Shown in pieces: positions 1 through 8,282 of a DNA stretch of 64,000 nt (the stretch's first letter is position 1; every line of letters starts with the position of its first letter). The stretch is from Planotetraspora kaengkrachanensis (GTDB lineage: Bacteria > Actinomycetota > Actinomycetes > Streptosporangiales > Streptosporangiaceae). The translations under genes were made by a program, and so were the position numbers. The notes below the pieces were generated by a model. The model was not told where the DNA came from. It saw nothing but the letters and a program-made list of their open reading frames with translations, and made no database searches. Location of the stretch: NCBI RefSeq assembly GCF_016862895.1, contig NZ_BONV01000051.1, forward strand, positions 1-64,000. Reading direction: 5' to 3'.

Positions 1-176
1 AGGAAGGTCGAGCGGAGGGCGAGGCTGCGGCGATCTTGGCTGTGCTCGATGCCCGTGGCCTGGAGATCTCCTCTGACACGCGCGACCGGATCACTCGCTG
101 CGACGATCTGAAGGTGCTGGAGACCTGGATCCGCCGGGCGGTCACGGTGAACTCGGCGGACGAACTCTTCGCGTGA
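1..176 (+). CDS. C-terminal fragment of an Rpn-like hypothetical protein
   Basis: The open frame runs in from the left edge and stops at TGA 174-176. The visible 57 residues include the segments EGEAAAILAVLDARGLEI and DLKVLETWIRRAV and end NSADELFA. From memory this resembles the C-terminal tail of actinobacterial Rpn/YadD-like proteins (PD-(D/E)XK putative transposase or recombination-promoting nuclease family), where a short helical tail follows the nuclease core. The core lies outside the window, so the family assignment rests on the tail only. It is convergent with the next gene, with a 13-base gap. Confidence 0.5.
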   Translation, partial: EGRAEGEAAAILAVLDARGLEISSDTRDRITRCDDLKVLETWIRRAVTVNSADELFA

Positions 177-189
177 AGCGAGCGCCAGG

Positions 190-885
190 TCAGTCGTCTC
201 GCTTGGCGGCGGTGAGGAGCGCGTCGAACAGGGGGCCATCCTCGTCGGCCTCGGGATGCCACTGGACGGCCAGCGCGAACGGATGACCGACTAGTTCGAC
301 GGCCTCGATCGTGCCGTCCTCCGACCGGGCGGTGACCTCCAGGCCGTGCCCCGGCCGATCGATCGCCTGGTGGTGGTAGTGCGCCGGGAGGAGGCGGTCG
401 TCCCGGTAGATCTCGGCCAGCGCGGGCGAGAGCCGTACGGGGACGCGGCCGAAGGTCCCGGGGGCGGGCGAGTGGCCGGCGTGGCCGACCACCTCGGGGA
501 GATGCTGGTGGAGCGTGCCCCCCAGGGCCACGTTGAGGACCTGGAGTCCGCGGCAGATGCCGAGGAACGGCAGGTTCGCCTCCAGCGCGGCCCGCATCAA
601 TCCGAACTCCGCCTCATCACGAAATTTCCGTACGTATCCGGTTTGCTCGTGCGCGGTGGAGCCGTAGCGGGCGGGGTCGATGTCGCCGCCGCCCGCGATG
701 ATCAGGCCGTCGAGCCGACCGGCCAGCTCGGCGGGATCGCCCGCGGGCGGGATGATCACCGGCTGGCCGCCGGCCCGCGCGACGTGCTCCACGTACGCGT
801 ACGGCAGCAGCGCGGTGGTCATGTCCCAGACCGTGAACTGGGCGGGCTCCACGTAACACGTGATGCCGATGACCGGTCGTGACAT
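190..885 (-). CDS. gamma-glutamyl-gamma-aminobutyrate hydrolase (PuuD-like, peptidase C26)
   Basis: Cytosolic class I glutamine-amidotransferase-like hydrolase that would release glutamate from a gamma-glutamylated amine product such as gamma-Glu-GABA. The nucleophile elbow FLGICRGLQVLN places Cys111, and QWHPEADED gives His210 and Glu212 of the triad. IIAGGGDIDPARYG is the usual glycine-rich segment. The 231-residue length is normal for the family. I chose ATG 885 because GAGGAGG lies 5 bases upstream; an in-frame GTG at 891 overlaps that site. It is the last gene of a leftward operon after the ligase, aldehyde dehydrogenase and SDR, which supports a role in a gamma-glutamylation pathway. 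Family certain; exact substrate inferred. Confidence 0.85.
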   Translation of the reverse strand: MSRPVIGITCYVEPAQFTVWDMTTALLPYAYVEHVARAGGQPVIIPPAGDPAELAGRLDGLIIAGGGDIDPARYGSTAHEQTGYVRKFRDEAEFGLMRAALEANLPFLGICRGLQVLNVALGGTLHQHLPEVVGHAGHSPAPGTFGRVPVRLSPALAEIYRDDRLLPAHYHHQAIDRPGHGLEVTARSEDGTIEAVELVGHPFALAVQWHPEADEDGPLFDALLTAAKRDD

Positions 886-912
886 GACCACCTCCTCGAG
901 CGGGACCGTCGG

Positions 913-1677
913 TTACAGGGGGGTGACGTACGCCCCGGAGATGCCGCCGTCGACCAGGAACTCCGACGCGGTGATGAAACTCGAGTCGTCGGACGCGAGG
1001 AAGGCGACGGCGGCCGCGATCTCCTCGGCGCGGGCGAACCGCCCGATCGGCACGTGGACGAGCCGGCGCTGCGCCCGCTCGGGGTCCTTGGCGAACAGCT
1101 CGCGCAGCAGGGGAGTGTCCACCGGCCCCGGGCAGAGCGCGTTCACCCGGATGCCCTCGCGCGCGAACTGCACGCCGAGTTCGCGGCTCATCGCGAGCAC
1201 GCCGCCCTTGGACGCGGTGTAGGAGATCTGCGACGTCGCCGAGCCCAGGACCGCCACGAACGACGCCGTGTTGATGATCGAGCCCTTGCCCTGCCGCCGC
1301 ATGTACGGAAGGACGTGCTTGCAGCACAGGTAGACGCTGGTGAGGTTGACCTCCTGGACCCTGCGCCACGCCTCGATGCCGGTCTCGAGGATCGAGTCGT
1401 CCTCCGGCGGCGAGATCCCCGCGTTGTTGAAGGCGACGTCGACGCTGCCGTAGGTGTCGAAAGCGGTCTGGTACATCCGCACGACGTCGTCCTCGTTGGC
1501 CACGTCGGCGCGGACGAACAGTCCGCCGACCTCGTCGGCGACCTTCGACCCGGCCGCCTCGTCGAGGTCAACGGCCACGATCTTCGCGCCCTCCTGGGCG
1601 AACCGCTGCGCGGTGGCGAGGCCGATGCCGCTGCCCGCCCCCGTGATGACGGCGACGCGGTCTTGCAAACGCTGCAT
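913..1677 (-). CDS. SDR-family oxidoreductase (FabG-like)
   Basis: NAD(P)-dependent short-chain dehydrogenase of 254 residues, the classical SDR length. TGAGSGIG at 12-19 is the cofactor-binding turn, NNAG is at 84-87, and the catalytic set is Ser139, Tyr153 and Lys157 (YTASK). The C-terminus LASDDSSFITASEFLVDGG is standard. RBS GGAGTAGAGAC precedes ATG 1677, and the gene starts 4 bases after the aldehyde dehydrogenase stop, so they are co-transcribed. SDRs of this type are commonly annotated as 3-oxoacyl-ACP reductase, but the operon argues for oxidation or reduction of an alcohol/aldehyde intermediate of amine catabolism rather than fatty-acid synthesis (inference). Substrate unknown. Confidence 0.85.
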   Translation of the reverse strand: MQRLQDRVAVITGAGSGIGLATAQRFAQEGAKIVAVDLDEAAGSKVADEVGGLFVRADVANEDDVVRMYQTAFDTYGSVDVAFNNAGISPPEDDSILETGIEAWRRVQEVNLTSVYLCCKHVLPYMRRQGKGSIINTASFVAVLGSATSQISYTASKGGVLAMSRELGVQFAREGIRVNALCPGPVDTPLLRELFAKDPERAQRRLVHVPIGRFARAEEIAAAVAFLASDDSSFITASEFLVDGGISGAYVTPL

Positions 1678-1681
1678 GTCT

Positions 1682-3061
1682 CTACTCCGTGGAAATGAAG
1701 ACGTTCTTGGTCTCGGTGAAGGCGGCCAGGGCGTCGGGGCCGAGCTCCCGGCCGAGGCCGGACTGCTTGAAGCCGCCGAACGGCGTCCAGTAGCGGACGC
1801 TGGAATGGGAGTTCACCGACAGGTTGCCCGCCTCGACCGCCCGGGCGACCCGCAGGGCGCGCCCGACGTCCCGCGTCCAGATCGACCCGGACAGGCCGTA
1901 CGCCGTGTGGTTGGCGATCCGAACGGCATGGGCCTCGTCGTCGAACGGGACGACGGACACGACCGGCCCGAAGATCTCCTCGGTGAACGCCCGGTGGAAG
2001 GCGCCGGATCCGTCGGCCAGCGGGTCGAACCCGGCGGGCGCGGCCAGAACGGTGGGGGCGAACCAGAAGCCGGGTCCGTCCGGGCACGACCCCGTCGTGT
2101 GCACGCCCTCGGCGGCCACGAACGACGCCACCCTTTCGCGGTGCTCGGCGCTGATCAGCGGGCCCATCTGCGTGGCGGGGTCGAGCGGGTCGCCGACCTT
2201 CACGTCGCGGACCGCCCGCGAGAGCCGTCCGAGGAAGTCGTCGTAGACGGAACGCTCCACCAGGATGCGCGACCGGGCGCAGCAGTCCTGCCCGGAGTTG
2301 TCGAAGACCGCCATCGGGGCGGACGCCGCCGCCCTGTCCAGGTCGGAATCGGCGAAGATGATGTTGGCGCTCTTGCCGCCGAGCTCCAGCGTCAGCCGCT
2401 TCACCTGGGCGGCGGCCTGGGCCGCGATCAGCTTGCCCACCTCGGTCGAACCCGTGAACACGATCTTGCGCACGTCCGGGTGCCCGACGAGCCGGGCGCC
2501 CGCCACCTCGCCCGCACCGGGGACGACCTGCAGCACGCCCTCGGGAATGCCGGCCTCGAGGGCCAGCTCAGCCAGCCGCAGCGCCGTCAGCGGGGTCCAC
2601 TCCGCGGGCTTGACGACGACGGTGTTCCCCGCGGCAAGGGCCGGAGCCACCCCCCAGGTCATGATGACCATGGGGAAGTTCCACGGCACGATGACGCCGA
2701 CGACACCCAGCGGCTCCTGGAACGTGATGTCCACACCGCCCGCGACGGGGATCTGCCTTCCGTGGTCGCGCTCGGGCGCTCCCGCGTAGAAGTTCAGGAC
2801 GTCACGGACGTTTCCGGCCTCCCAGCGGGCGTTGCCGATCGTGTGGCCGGCGCCCGCGATCTCGAGCTGGGCCAGTTCCTCCGCGTGGTCCTCGACCACC
2901 TGGGCGAACCGCCGCAGCAGCCGAGCCCTCTCGCCCGGGGCGACCGACCGCCATGCGGGGAACGCCCGGCGCGCCCGCTCGACCACCCGGTCGACTTCGG
3001 CGGCGTCGGCCATGCCGACTTCGGCGACCACGCCCTCGGTCGCCGGATTGAGTACCTTCAC
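1682..3061 (-). CDS. NAD-dependent aldehyde dehydrogenase (PuuC-like role)
   Basis: Aldehyde dehydrogenase superfamily protein of 459 residues. PWNFPMVIMTWGVAPALAAG, FTGSTEVGK, LELGGKSANIIF and NSGQDCCARSRI (catalytic Cys) are all present in family order, and EEIFGPVVSVVPF follows near the C-terminus. The GTG start at 3061 overlaps the ligase stop in a GTGA, so translation is coupled. The open frame continues far upstream, but that part is an out-of-frame shadow of the ligase. In a gamma-glutamyl pathway this enzyme would oxidise the gamma-glutamyl-aminoaldehyde to the acid before the C26 hydrolase acts (inference from the operon). Substrate not determinable from sequence. Confidence 0.9.
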   Translation of the reverse strand: MKVLNPATEGVVAEVGMADAAEVDRVVERARRAFPAWRSVAPGERARLLRRFAQVVEDHAEELAQLEIAGAGHTIGNARWEAGNVRDVLNFYAGAPERDHGRQIPVAGGVDITFQEPLGVVGVIVPWNFPMVIMTWGVAPALAAGNTVVVKPAEWTPLTALRLAELALEAGIPEGVLQVVPGAGEVAGARLVGHPDVRKIVFTGSTEVGKLIAAQAAAQVKRLTLELGGKSANIIFADSDLDRAAASAPMAVFDNSGQDCCARSRILVERSVYDDFLGRLSRAVRDVKVGDPLDPATQMGPLISAEHRERVASFVAAEGVHTTGSCPDGPGFWFAPTVLAAPAGFDPLADGSGAFHRAFTEEIFGPVVSVVPFDDEAHAVRIANHTAYGLSGSIWTRDVGRALRVARAVEAGNLSVNSHSSVRYWTPFGGFKQSGLGRELGPDALAAFTETKNVFISTE

Positions 3062-4404
3062 AGCCTCTCGAACCCCCGATAGAGCTCCCAGTCGGTGACC
3101 GCCGCGTCGTAGGCGGCCAGCTCGACCCGTGCGTTGTTCGCGTAGTGCTCGACCACATCCTTGCCGAAGGCCGCCTCGGCGAGGTCGGACCCCTCCCACA
3201 GGGACAGTGCGTCGCGGAGCGTGGCCGGCACCGTCTCCGCCCCCGCGGCGTAGGCGTTCCCCGCGTAGGGCTCCTCCAGCGGCAGTTCCTCCTCGATCCC
3301 GCGCAGGCCCGCCGCGATCAGGGCGGACACCGCCAGGTACGGGTTCACGTCGCCGCCGGGCACGCGGTTCTCCACCCGGAGCGAGGGCCCGTGGCCGACG
3401 AGGCGCAGCGAGCAGGTCCGGTTGTCGATGCCCCACTTCACGGCGGTGGGGGCGAAGCTGCCCGGGACGTACCGCTTGTAGGAGTTGATGTTGGGCGCGT
3501 AGAAGAGGGTCAGCTCCCTGAGCGCGGCGAGCTGGCCGGCGATGAAGTGCTCGCCGACCTTGGAGAGCCCGTGCGGCTCCGTCCCCGCCATCACCGGCCG
3601 GCCCTCGGAGTCCCGCAGGGAGATGTGGATGTGGCAGGAGTTGCCCTCGCGCTGGTTCGGCTTGGCCATGAAGGTGATCGAGCTCCCCTCCTGGGCGGCG
3701 ATCTCCTTGGCCCCGTTCTTGTAGATGACGTGGTTGTCGCACGTCGTCAGCGCGTCGGAGAACCGGAAGGCGATCTCGTGCTGGCCGAGGTTGCACTCGC
3801 CCTTGGCCGACTCCACGTACAGGCCGGCACCCTCCATGGCGAGCCGGATCCTCCGCAGCAGCGGCTCGATCCTGGCGGTGCCGAGCAGGGAGTAGTCGAC
3901 GTTGTAGAGGTTGGCGGGCGTCAGGTCGCGGTAGCCGCGCCGCCACGCGTCCTCGTAGGTGTCGTTGTAGACGCAGAATTCCAGCTCGGTGCCGACGAAG
4001 GCGGTCCATCCCCGGTCGGCCAGCCGGGCGATCTGCCGGCGCAGGATCTGCCGGGGGGAGGGGACGACGTCGGACCCGTCCTCCCAGACCAGGTCGGCCA
4101 GCAGCAGCGCGGTTCCCTCCTGCCAGGGGACCCGGCGCAGCGTCGCGAGGTCGGGCCGCATCACGAAGTCGCCGTAGCCGCGGTCCCACGACGACATGGC
4201 GTAGCCGTCCACCGTGTTCATGTCGACGTCGACCGCGAGCAGGTAGTTGCACCCCTCCGCCGCGTGGCCCAGTACCTCCTCGAGGAAGTACCGCGCCGAC
4301 AGGCGCTTGCCCTGCAGCCTGCCCTGCATGTCGGTGACCGCGAGCAGGACGGTGTCCACGCGACCGGCCTCGATGTCGCCGCGGAGCTGCTCAACGTCAA
4401 GCAC
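3058..4404 (-). CDS. glutamine synthetase-like gamma-glutamyl amine ligase (GlnA3/GlnA4/PuuA type)
   Basis: Glutamine synthetase fold, 448 residues. Recognisable blocks include the Mg/glutamate ligands GTELEFCVYND, ESAKGECNLGQHEI and NSCHIHISL, the NINSYKRYVPGSFAPTAVKW loop, and RVENRVPGGDVNPYLA. The NLYDLP adenylylation motif of true GSI-beta is absent, so it should escape GlnE control. The usual role of such paralogues is gamma-glutamylation of putrescine/polyamines (PuuA, Streptomyces GlnA3) or ethanolamine (Streptomyces GlnA4). The divergent FadR-type regulator resembles the GlnA4/EpuRI arrangement, so ethanolamine is a serious alternative to polyamines. GTG 4404 was chosen because ACAGGAGG lies just upstream; the longer frame begins in the operator. 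Confidence 0.85.
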   Translation of the reverse strand: MLDVEQLRGDIEAGRVDTVLLAVTDMQGRLQGKRLSARYFLEEVLGHAAEGCNYLLAVDVDMNTVDGYAMSSWDRGYGDFVMRPDLATLRRVPWQEGTALLLADLVWEDGSDVVPSPRQILRRQIARLADRGWTAFVGTELEFCVYNDTYEDAWRRGYRDLTPANLYNVDYSLLGTARIEPLLRRIRLAMEGAGLYVESAKGECNLGQHEIAFRFSDALTTCDNHVIYKNGAKEIAAQEGSSITFMAKPNQREGNSCHIHISLRDSEGRPVMAGTEPHGLSKVGEHFIAGQLAALRELTLFYAPNINSYKRYVPGSFAPTAVKWGIDNRTCSLRLVGHGPSLRVENRVPGGDVNPYLAVSALIAAGLRGIEEELPLEEPYAGNAYAAGAETVPATLRDALSLWEGSDLAEAAFGKDVVEHYANNARVELAAYDAAVTDWELYRGFERL

Positions 4405-4421
4405 GGCGCCTCCTGTCAAAA

Positions 4422-4435
4422 GTCTGGAAACAGAC
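4422..4435. promoter_or_regulatory. perfect GTCTG-N4-CAGAC dyad, candidate FadR-family operator
   Basis: GTCTG (4422-4426), spacer GAAA, CAGAC (4431-4435) form an exact dyad in the 131-base gap between two divergent genes, 18 bases upstream of the ligase start and about 100 bases upstream of the regulator. FCD-type GntR proteins bind short dyads of this size next to their own gene. On the ligase strand a weak TTGACT/TTGCAT promoter can be read upstream of it, so binding would cover the start region of the transcript. Confidence 0.5.
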
Positions 4436-4535
4436 CATTGAAGGGCATGCAAGCACCAGGGCTGCCCCTGAGTCAACAACGCTCCGTGGGTTAACCTCGG
4501 CCCACGGGGGCCGATTCGCGAAGGGACGGTGGAGC

Positions 4536-5264
4536 ATGGACGGGTCCGCGACAGGGGCCGTCTCGCTCCTCAGGCCGGTTCGGGCGGGCAACGCGTTCGA
4601 GGAGACCGTCGAACGGCTGTTGCAGGCCATCAAGCTCGGCGTCGTCGCCCACGGGGAGAAGCTCCCGCCGGAGCGTGAGCTCGCCGCTCAGCTCGGGATC
4701 AGCCGCGTCACCTTACGTGAGGCGATCCGCGCGCTCCAGGAGGCCGGCTTCCTCGACGTACGGCGAGGCCGTTACGGCGGAGCGTTCGTCGTCTACCGGC
4801 CGCCGAGCCCGCGCAAGGGAGACCTGCGCCGCGCCGTCAACGAGATGGGGGCGGGCGGCCTGGAGGACGCGCTGACCTTCCGGATGGCGGTCGAGTGCGG
4901 CGCGGCCCAGATCCTGGCGGGGACGGAGCTCACCGACGGGCAGCGGGAGACGCTCGCCGCCCGTCTGGCCGGGGTGAACGACGCGGCGCCGGCCGACTAC
5001 CGGCGGCTGGACACCGCCTTCCACCTCTCCATCGCCGAGCTGACCGGATCGCCCCTGCTGGCCGCCGCGTGCGCGGACGCCCGTCTGCGCGTGACCGACC
5101 TGCTGAACGCCATCCCGGTGCTCCGGCCCAACATCGAGCACGCCGCGACGCAGCACGCGGCCATCGTGGAAGCGATCCTGGAAGGCGATCCCGAGGGCGC
5201 TCGGCGTGCGGTGGCCGAGCACCTGGAGGGGACGGCCGCGCTGCTGCGCGCCTTCCTCGGCTGA
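4536..5264 (+). CDS. FadR-subfamily GntR transcriptional regulator
   Basis: 242 residues. An N-terminal winged helix (about 15-80) carries GEKLPPERELAAQLGISR, VTLREAIRALQEAGFLDVRR and a wing ending FVV. A C-terminal FCD ligand-binding domain (about 100-235) includes DTAFHLSIAELTGSPLL and EHAATQHAAIVEAILEGD, whose Asp/His residues usually hold a metal and an acidic effector. It is divergent from the ligase operon and probably represses it, being released by the amine or its gamma-glutamyl product (inference). The Streptomyces counterpart next to glnA4 is known as EpuRI. ATG 4536 follows a GGTGGA ribosome-binding site. Confidence 0.88.
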   Translation: MDGSATGAVSLLRPVRAGNAFEETVERLLQAIKLGVVAHGEKLPPERELAAQLGISRVTLREAIRALQEAGFLDVRRGRYGGAFVVYRPPSPRKGDLRRAVNEMGAGGLEDALTFRMAVECGAAQILAGTELTDGQRETLAARLAGVNDAAPADYRRLDTAFHLSIAELTGSPLLAAACADARLRVTDLLNAIPVLRPNIEHAATQHAAIVEAILEGDPEGARRAVAEHLEGTAALLRAFLG

Positions 5265-5310
5265 CCCGCCCCCCGCCTTCACCCGCAGTTCCGCCGATCG
5301 AGGACTCATC

Positions 5311-6117
5311 ATGGCCGACTGGTACCTGGCTGGCGCGTCGCTCCACGAGGGTGCGCGCAGGTTGCCGCTGTTCTGCTTCTTCGTGGCGCTGATCGTCGCC
5401 TTCGTGGGCACGCGCGTGAACGTCCGGCTGATCCGTTCGCGGGTGCGCTGGTTCGGCAACGTCAGCGTCGGGGAGACGCACATCCACCACGTCGTGTTCG
5501 GCGTCGTGCTCATGTTGCTCAGCGGGGTCGCCGGTCTGATCCTGTCCAGCGTCTCCATCGGGTGGTACGCCTTCTCCGCGGCGCTCTTCGGCGTCGGGGC
5601 GGCGCTCGTGCTCGACGAGTTCGCCCTGCTGCTGCACCTGCGCGACGTCTACTGGCAGGAGGAGGGGCGCACCTCCGTCGACGCCGTCTTCGTGGCCGTG
5701 GCGGCGACCGGTCTGCTGCTGCTCGGGCTGCGCCCGCTCGCCTGGGGCGGCTCGGACGGCGCCTTCGGCGGCAGAGGGACGGCGGTGGCGATCCTCGTCG
5801 TCAATCTCGTCTTCGCCGTGATCACCCTGCTCAAGGGGAAGATCTGGAGCGGCCTCATCGGGTTGTTCGTTCCGCCGTTCGTCTACATCGGCGCCATACG
5901 GCTCGCCCGCCCCGGATCGCCGTGGGCCCGGTGGTACTACTCGGAGGTCGCCAGGAGGCCCAAGCCGCGCCGGATGGCGAAAGCCGTTCATCGTGAGGAA
6001 CGGTGGCGCAGGCCCGTCATCCGCGTGAAGATCGCTTTTCAGGAGTTCGTCTCCGGACGCCATGACGTTCCGTCGTCACACCGCCGATCCCGCCGCCATG
6101 AATCAATAGATAACTGA
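5311..6117 (+). CDS. six-helix integral membrane protein with HIHH and DE...H..D motifs, unknown function
   Basis: 268 residues; not a family I can name. About six hydrophobic helices are visible (roughly 18-34, 60-80, 85-101, 118-138, 150-170, 178-195), followed by a basic cytoplasmic tail rich in Arg/Lys. HIHH (57-60) sits at the start of helix 2, and helix 3 ends D102-E103 followed by H109 and D112 (DEFALLLHLRDVYW). The clustering of His and acidic residues at membrane boundaries suggests metal binding or membrane-embedded hydrolase chemistry, but this is speculation. ATG 5311 has GAGGA 6 bases upstream; the open frame extends further upstream into the preceding gene. It starts 46 bases after the regulator. 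Confidence 0.75.
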   Translation: MADWYLAGASLHEGARRLPLFCFFVALIVAFVGTRVNVRLIRSRVRWFGNVSVGETHIHHVVFGVVLMLLSGVAGLILSSVSIGWYAFSAALFGVGAALVLDEFALLLHLRDVYWQEEGRTSVDAVFVAVAATGLLLLGLRPLAWGGSDGAFGGRGTAVAILVVNLVFAVITLLKGKIWSGLIGLFVPPFVYIGAIRLARPGSPWARWYYSEVARRPKPRRMAKAVHREERWRRPVIRVKIAFQEFVSGRHDVPSSHRRSRRHESIDN

Positions 6118-6169
6118 AATACGGGTATTTATCCATGCGAAGTCGTTTCCGGGGTGGGGAGTCGGCGGC

Positions 6170-6364
6170 ATGGAATCGAAGGGGCATTTCGAATTTCAGG
6201 AAATGGCGGCGCGGTTGAAACGGGAAGCCGCCCTGCTGACGGGCGACGGACTGCTCGCCGCCGAGGCACGCACCGAGGAGGCGGAGGCGAGGTTGTGCCT
6301 GACCTGGCACGCCGTCGCCGAGACCGCCAGGGAGATGCGTCAGCTGTACGGCGTGGCGGGCTGA
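6170..6364 (+). CDS. small hypothetical protein (64 aa)
   Basis: A 64-residue, charged, probably helical protein (FQEMAARLKREAALLTGDG, TWHAVAETAREMRQLYG) with no membrane segment and no recognised domain. Codon third positions are GC-rich in this frame and a GGGGAGT-like site lies upstream, so it may be genuine. An overlapping frame starting at 6154 has poorer composition. It is isolated between the membrane protein and the ABC exporter. Treat it as a plausible small gene, not an established one. Confidence 0.4.
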   Translation: MESKGHFEFQEMAARLKREAALLTGDGLLAAEARTEEAEARLCLTWHAVAETAREMRQLYGVAG

Positions 6365-6503
6365 CCGCCGTGTCCCCCGACCTCCCCGACCTCCCTGACC
6401 TGGACTGATCGGATTGCCCGCTCTGGGCGCGCACACGGCCGCCGTCGGCGACCTACGGTCGCAGTGAACCGACGAAACGGCGTGGCCGCGCACAGGGAGT
6501 GTC

Positions 6504-8282
6504 ATGGGGACGGACGACGCGGAGCCGGGGGACCGGCCGGCAGGCATGGTGCGCGACCGGGGGTCCTGGCGGCTTCTGCTCGGCCAGGTGCGACCGAACA
6601 GGAAGGCGCTGGTGCTCGGCGCCTCGCTCAGCCTGATCGGCACCTTCGCCGGGCTGGCCATGCCCGTTCTCGCCAAGTCGGTCATCGACGCGTTCGGCCG
6701 GGGCGCCGCCCTGGCCGGGCCGCTGGCGGGGTTGTCGCTGGCCGTCCTGGCGGGCGCACTGATCGCCGCCTGGGGCCGGTTCGTGCTGGAGCGGATGGGC
6801 GAGGGCATCGTGCTGGCGACTCGCAAGAGCCTCGTCGAGCGCATCCTCCGCCTCAAGGTGCCGGACGTGGACAGGCTCAAGCCGGGAGACCTGCTCTCGC
6901 GGGTCAGCGCCGACACGACGCTGCTGCGCGCCGTCTACACCGACGCGCTGGCAGGCACGGTGGGGTCGGTGTTCATGTTCCTGGGCGCCGTGGTCCTCAT
7001 GGCGATCATGGACGGTCTGCTGCTCCTGGTCACCCTCGGCGTGGTGGCCCTGGTGGGCCTCATGGGCCTGGCGGTCGCGCCCAGGATCCGCCGCGCTTCC
7101 CTTGAGGCGCAGACGGCCCTCGGGGAGATGGGCTCCGTCCTCGACCGCGCGCTGCAGGCGTTCCGCACGGTGAAGGCCAACGGCGCGGAGTCACGTGAGA
7201 TCGCCGTGGTGTCCGGCGCGGCGACGCTCGCGCGCGACCGCGGCGTCACGGCCGCCGCGTGGACCTCCGTCGCGGGCACCGGAGCCTGGACGTCTGTCCA
7301 GCTCGCGTTCATCGCGGTGCTCGGCGTGGGCGGCGCGCGCGTCGCGAGCGGGGCGATGGAGGTCTCCGCGCTCATCGCGTTCATGCTGTACCTGTTCTAT
7401 CTGGTCGCCCCGATCGGGCAGCTCATCCAGAGCCTCACCCAGCTCCAGGTCGCCATGGCGGCGGTCACCCGGATCCAGGAGGTGACCGCGCTCGACGCCG
7501 AGCCCGCGGCCTCCGTCGGCGCGGCGCGGCCGCTGGACCGCACACCCGTCGGCGTGCGCTTCGACGGCGTGGCCTTCCGATACGGCGAGGACCGCCCGGT
7601 CGTCCACGACCGGGTCAGCTTCGAGGTGGCCGCGGGCGGCATGACGGCCCTCGTGGGACCGTCCGGAGCGGGCAAGTCCACGGTCTTCGGGCTGATCGAG
7701 CGCTTCTACGAGCCGCAGGCGGGGACGGTCCTCGTCGGTGGGCGTGACGTCAGGGAATGGCCCCTCGGCGAGCTGCGGGCCGCGCTCGGCTATGTGGAGC
7801 AGGACGCGCCGGTCCTGGCCGGCACGCTCAGGGAGAACCTCGTCTTCGGCGCCCCGGAGGCCACGGACGAGGAGATCGCGCGGGCCCTCGCGCGGACCCG
7901 GCTCGACGACCTGGTCGAGCGGCTGCCCGCAGGCGTGGAGACCATGGTGGGCCATCGCGGGGTGCTGCTCTCGGGCGGCGAGCGCCAGCGGGTCGCCATC
8001 GCCAGGGCGTTGCTCCGCCGGCCGTCCCTGCTCCTCCTGGACGAGGCCACCTCGCAGCTCGACGCCGTCAACGAACTCCGGCTGCGCGAGGTGGTGGCCG
8101 AGGTCGCCAGGGAGACCACGGTGCTGGTGATCGCCCACCGCCTGTCCACGGTGACCGGCGCCGACCGGATCATCGTGATGGAGGCGGGCAGGGTGCGCGC
8201 CACGGGCACGCACGAGGAACTCGTCGACTCCGACGACCTCTACCGGGAGCTGGCGGCGACCCAGTTCCTCGTGTCGTCCTGA
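6504..8282 (+). CDS. ABC exporter, fused membrane and ATPase domains (ABCB/MsbA type)
   Basis: 592-residue half-transporter that would act as a homodimer. The N-terminal six-helix exporter domain covers about 35-325. The nucleotide-binding domain (about 350-590) has Walker A GPSGAGKST, signature LSGGERQR, Walker B LLLLDEAT and the switch histidine in VIAHRLSTV. Resemblance is to lipid/multidrug exporters; the substrate cannot be inferred. It stands alone with no regulator beside it and is followed by a 388-base gap containing a strong hairpin. Confidence 0.9.
   Translation: MGTDDAEPGDRPAGMVRDRGSWRLLLGQVRPNRKALVLGASLSLIGTFAGLAMPVLAKSVIDAFGRGAALAGPLAGLSLAVLAGALIAAWGRFVLERMGEGIVLATRKSLVERILRLKVPDVDRLKPGDLLSRVSADTTLLRAVYTDALAGTVGSVFMFLGAVVLMAIMDGLLLLVTLGVVALVGLMGLAVAPRIRRASLEAQTALGEMGSVLDRALQAFRTVKANGAESREIAVVSGAATLARDRGVTAAAWTSVAGTGAWTSVQLAFIAVLGVGGARVASGAMEVSALIAFMLYLFYLVAPIGQLIQSLTQLQVAMAAVTRIQEVTALDAEPAASVGAARPLDRTPVGVRFDGVAFRYGEDRPVVHDRVSFEVAAGGMTALVGPSGAGKSTVFGLIERFYEPQAGTVLVGGRDVREWPLGELRAALGYVEQDAPVLAGTLRENLVFGAPEATDEEIARALARTRLDDLVERLPAGVETMVGHRGVLLSGGERQRVAIARALLRRPSLLLLDEATSQLDAVNELRLREVVAEVARETTVLVIAHRLSTVTGADRIIVMEAGRVRATGTHEELVDSDDLYRELAATQFLVSS

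Noticed and set aside
1454-3082. 542-codon frame on the + strand
   Set aside because: Antisense shadow of the aldehyde dehydrogenase and SDR genes, caused by GC-rich third positions; no domain and biased composition.
1682-4252. 856-residue open frame suggesting a fusion upstream of the aldehyde dehydrogenase
   Set aside because: The upstream half is an out-of-frame reading of the ligase gene; the real start is the GTG overlapping the ligase stop.
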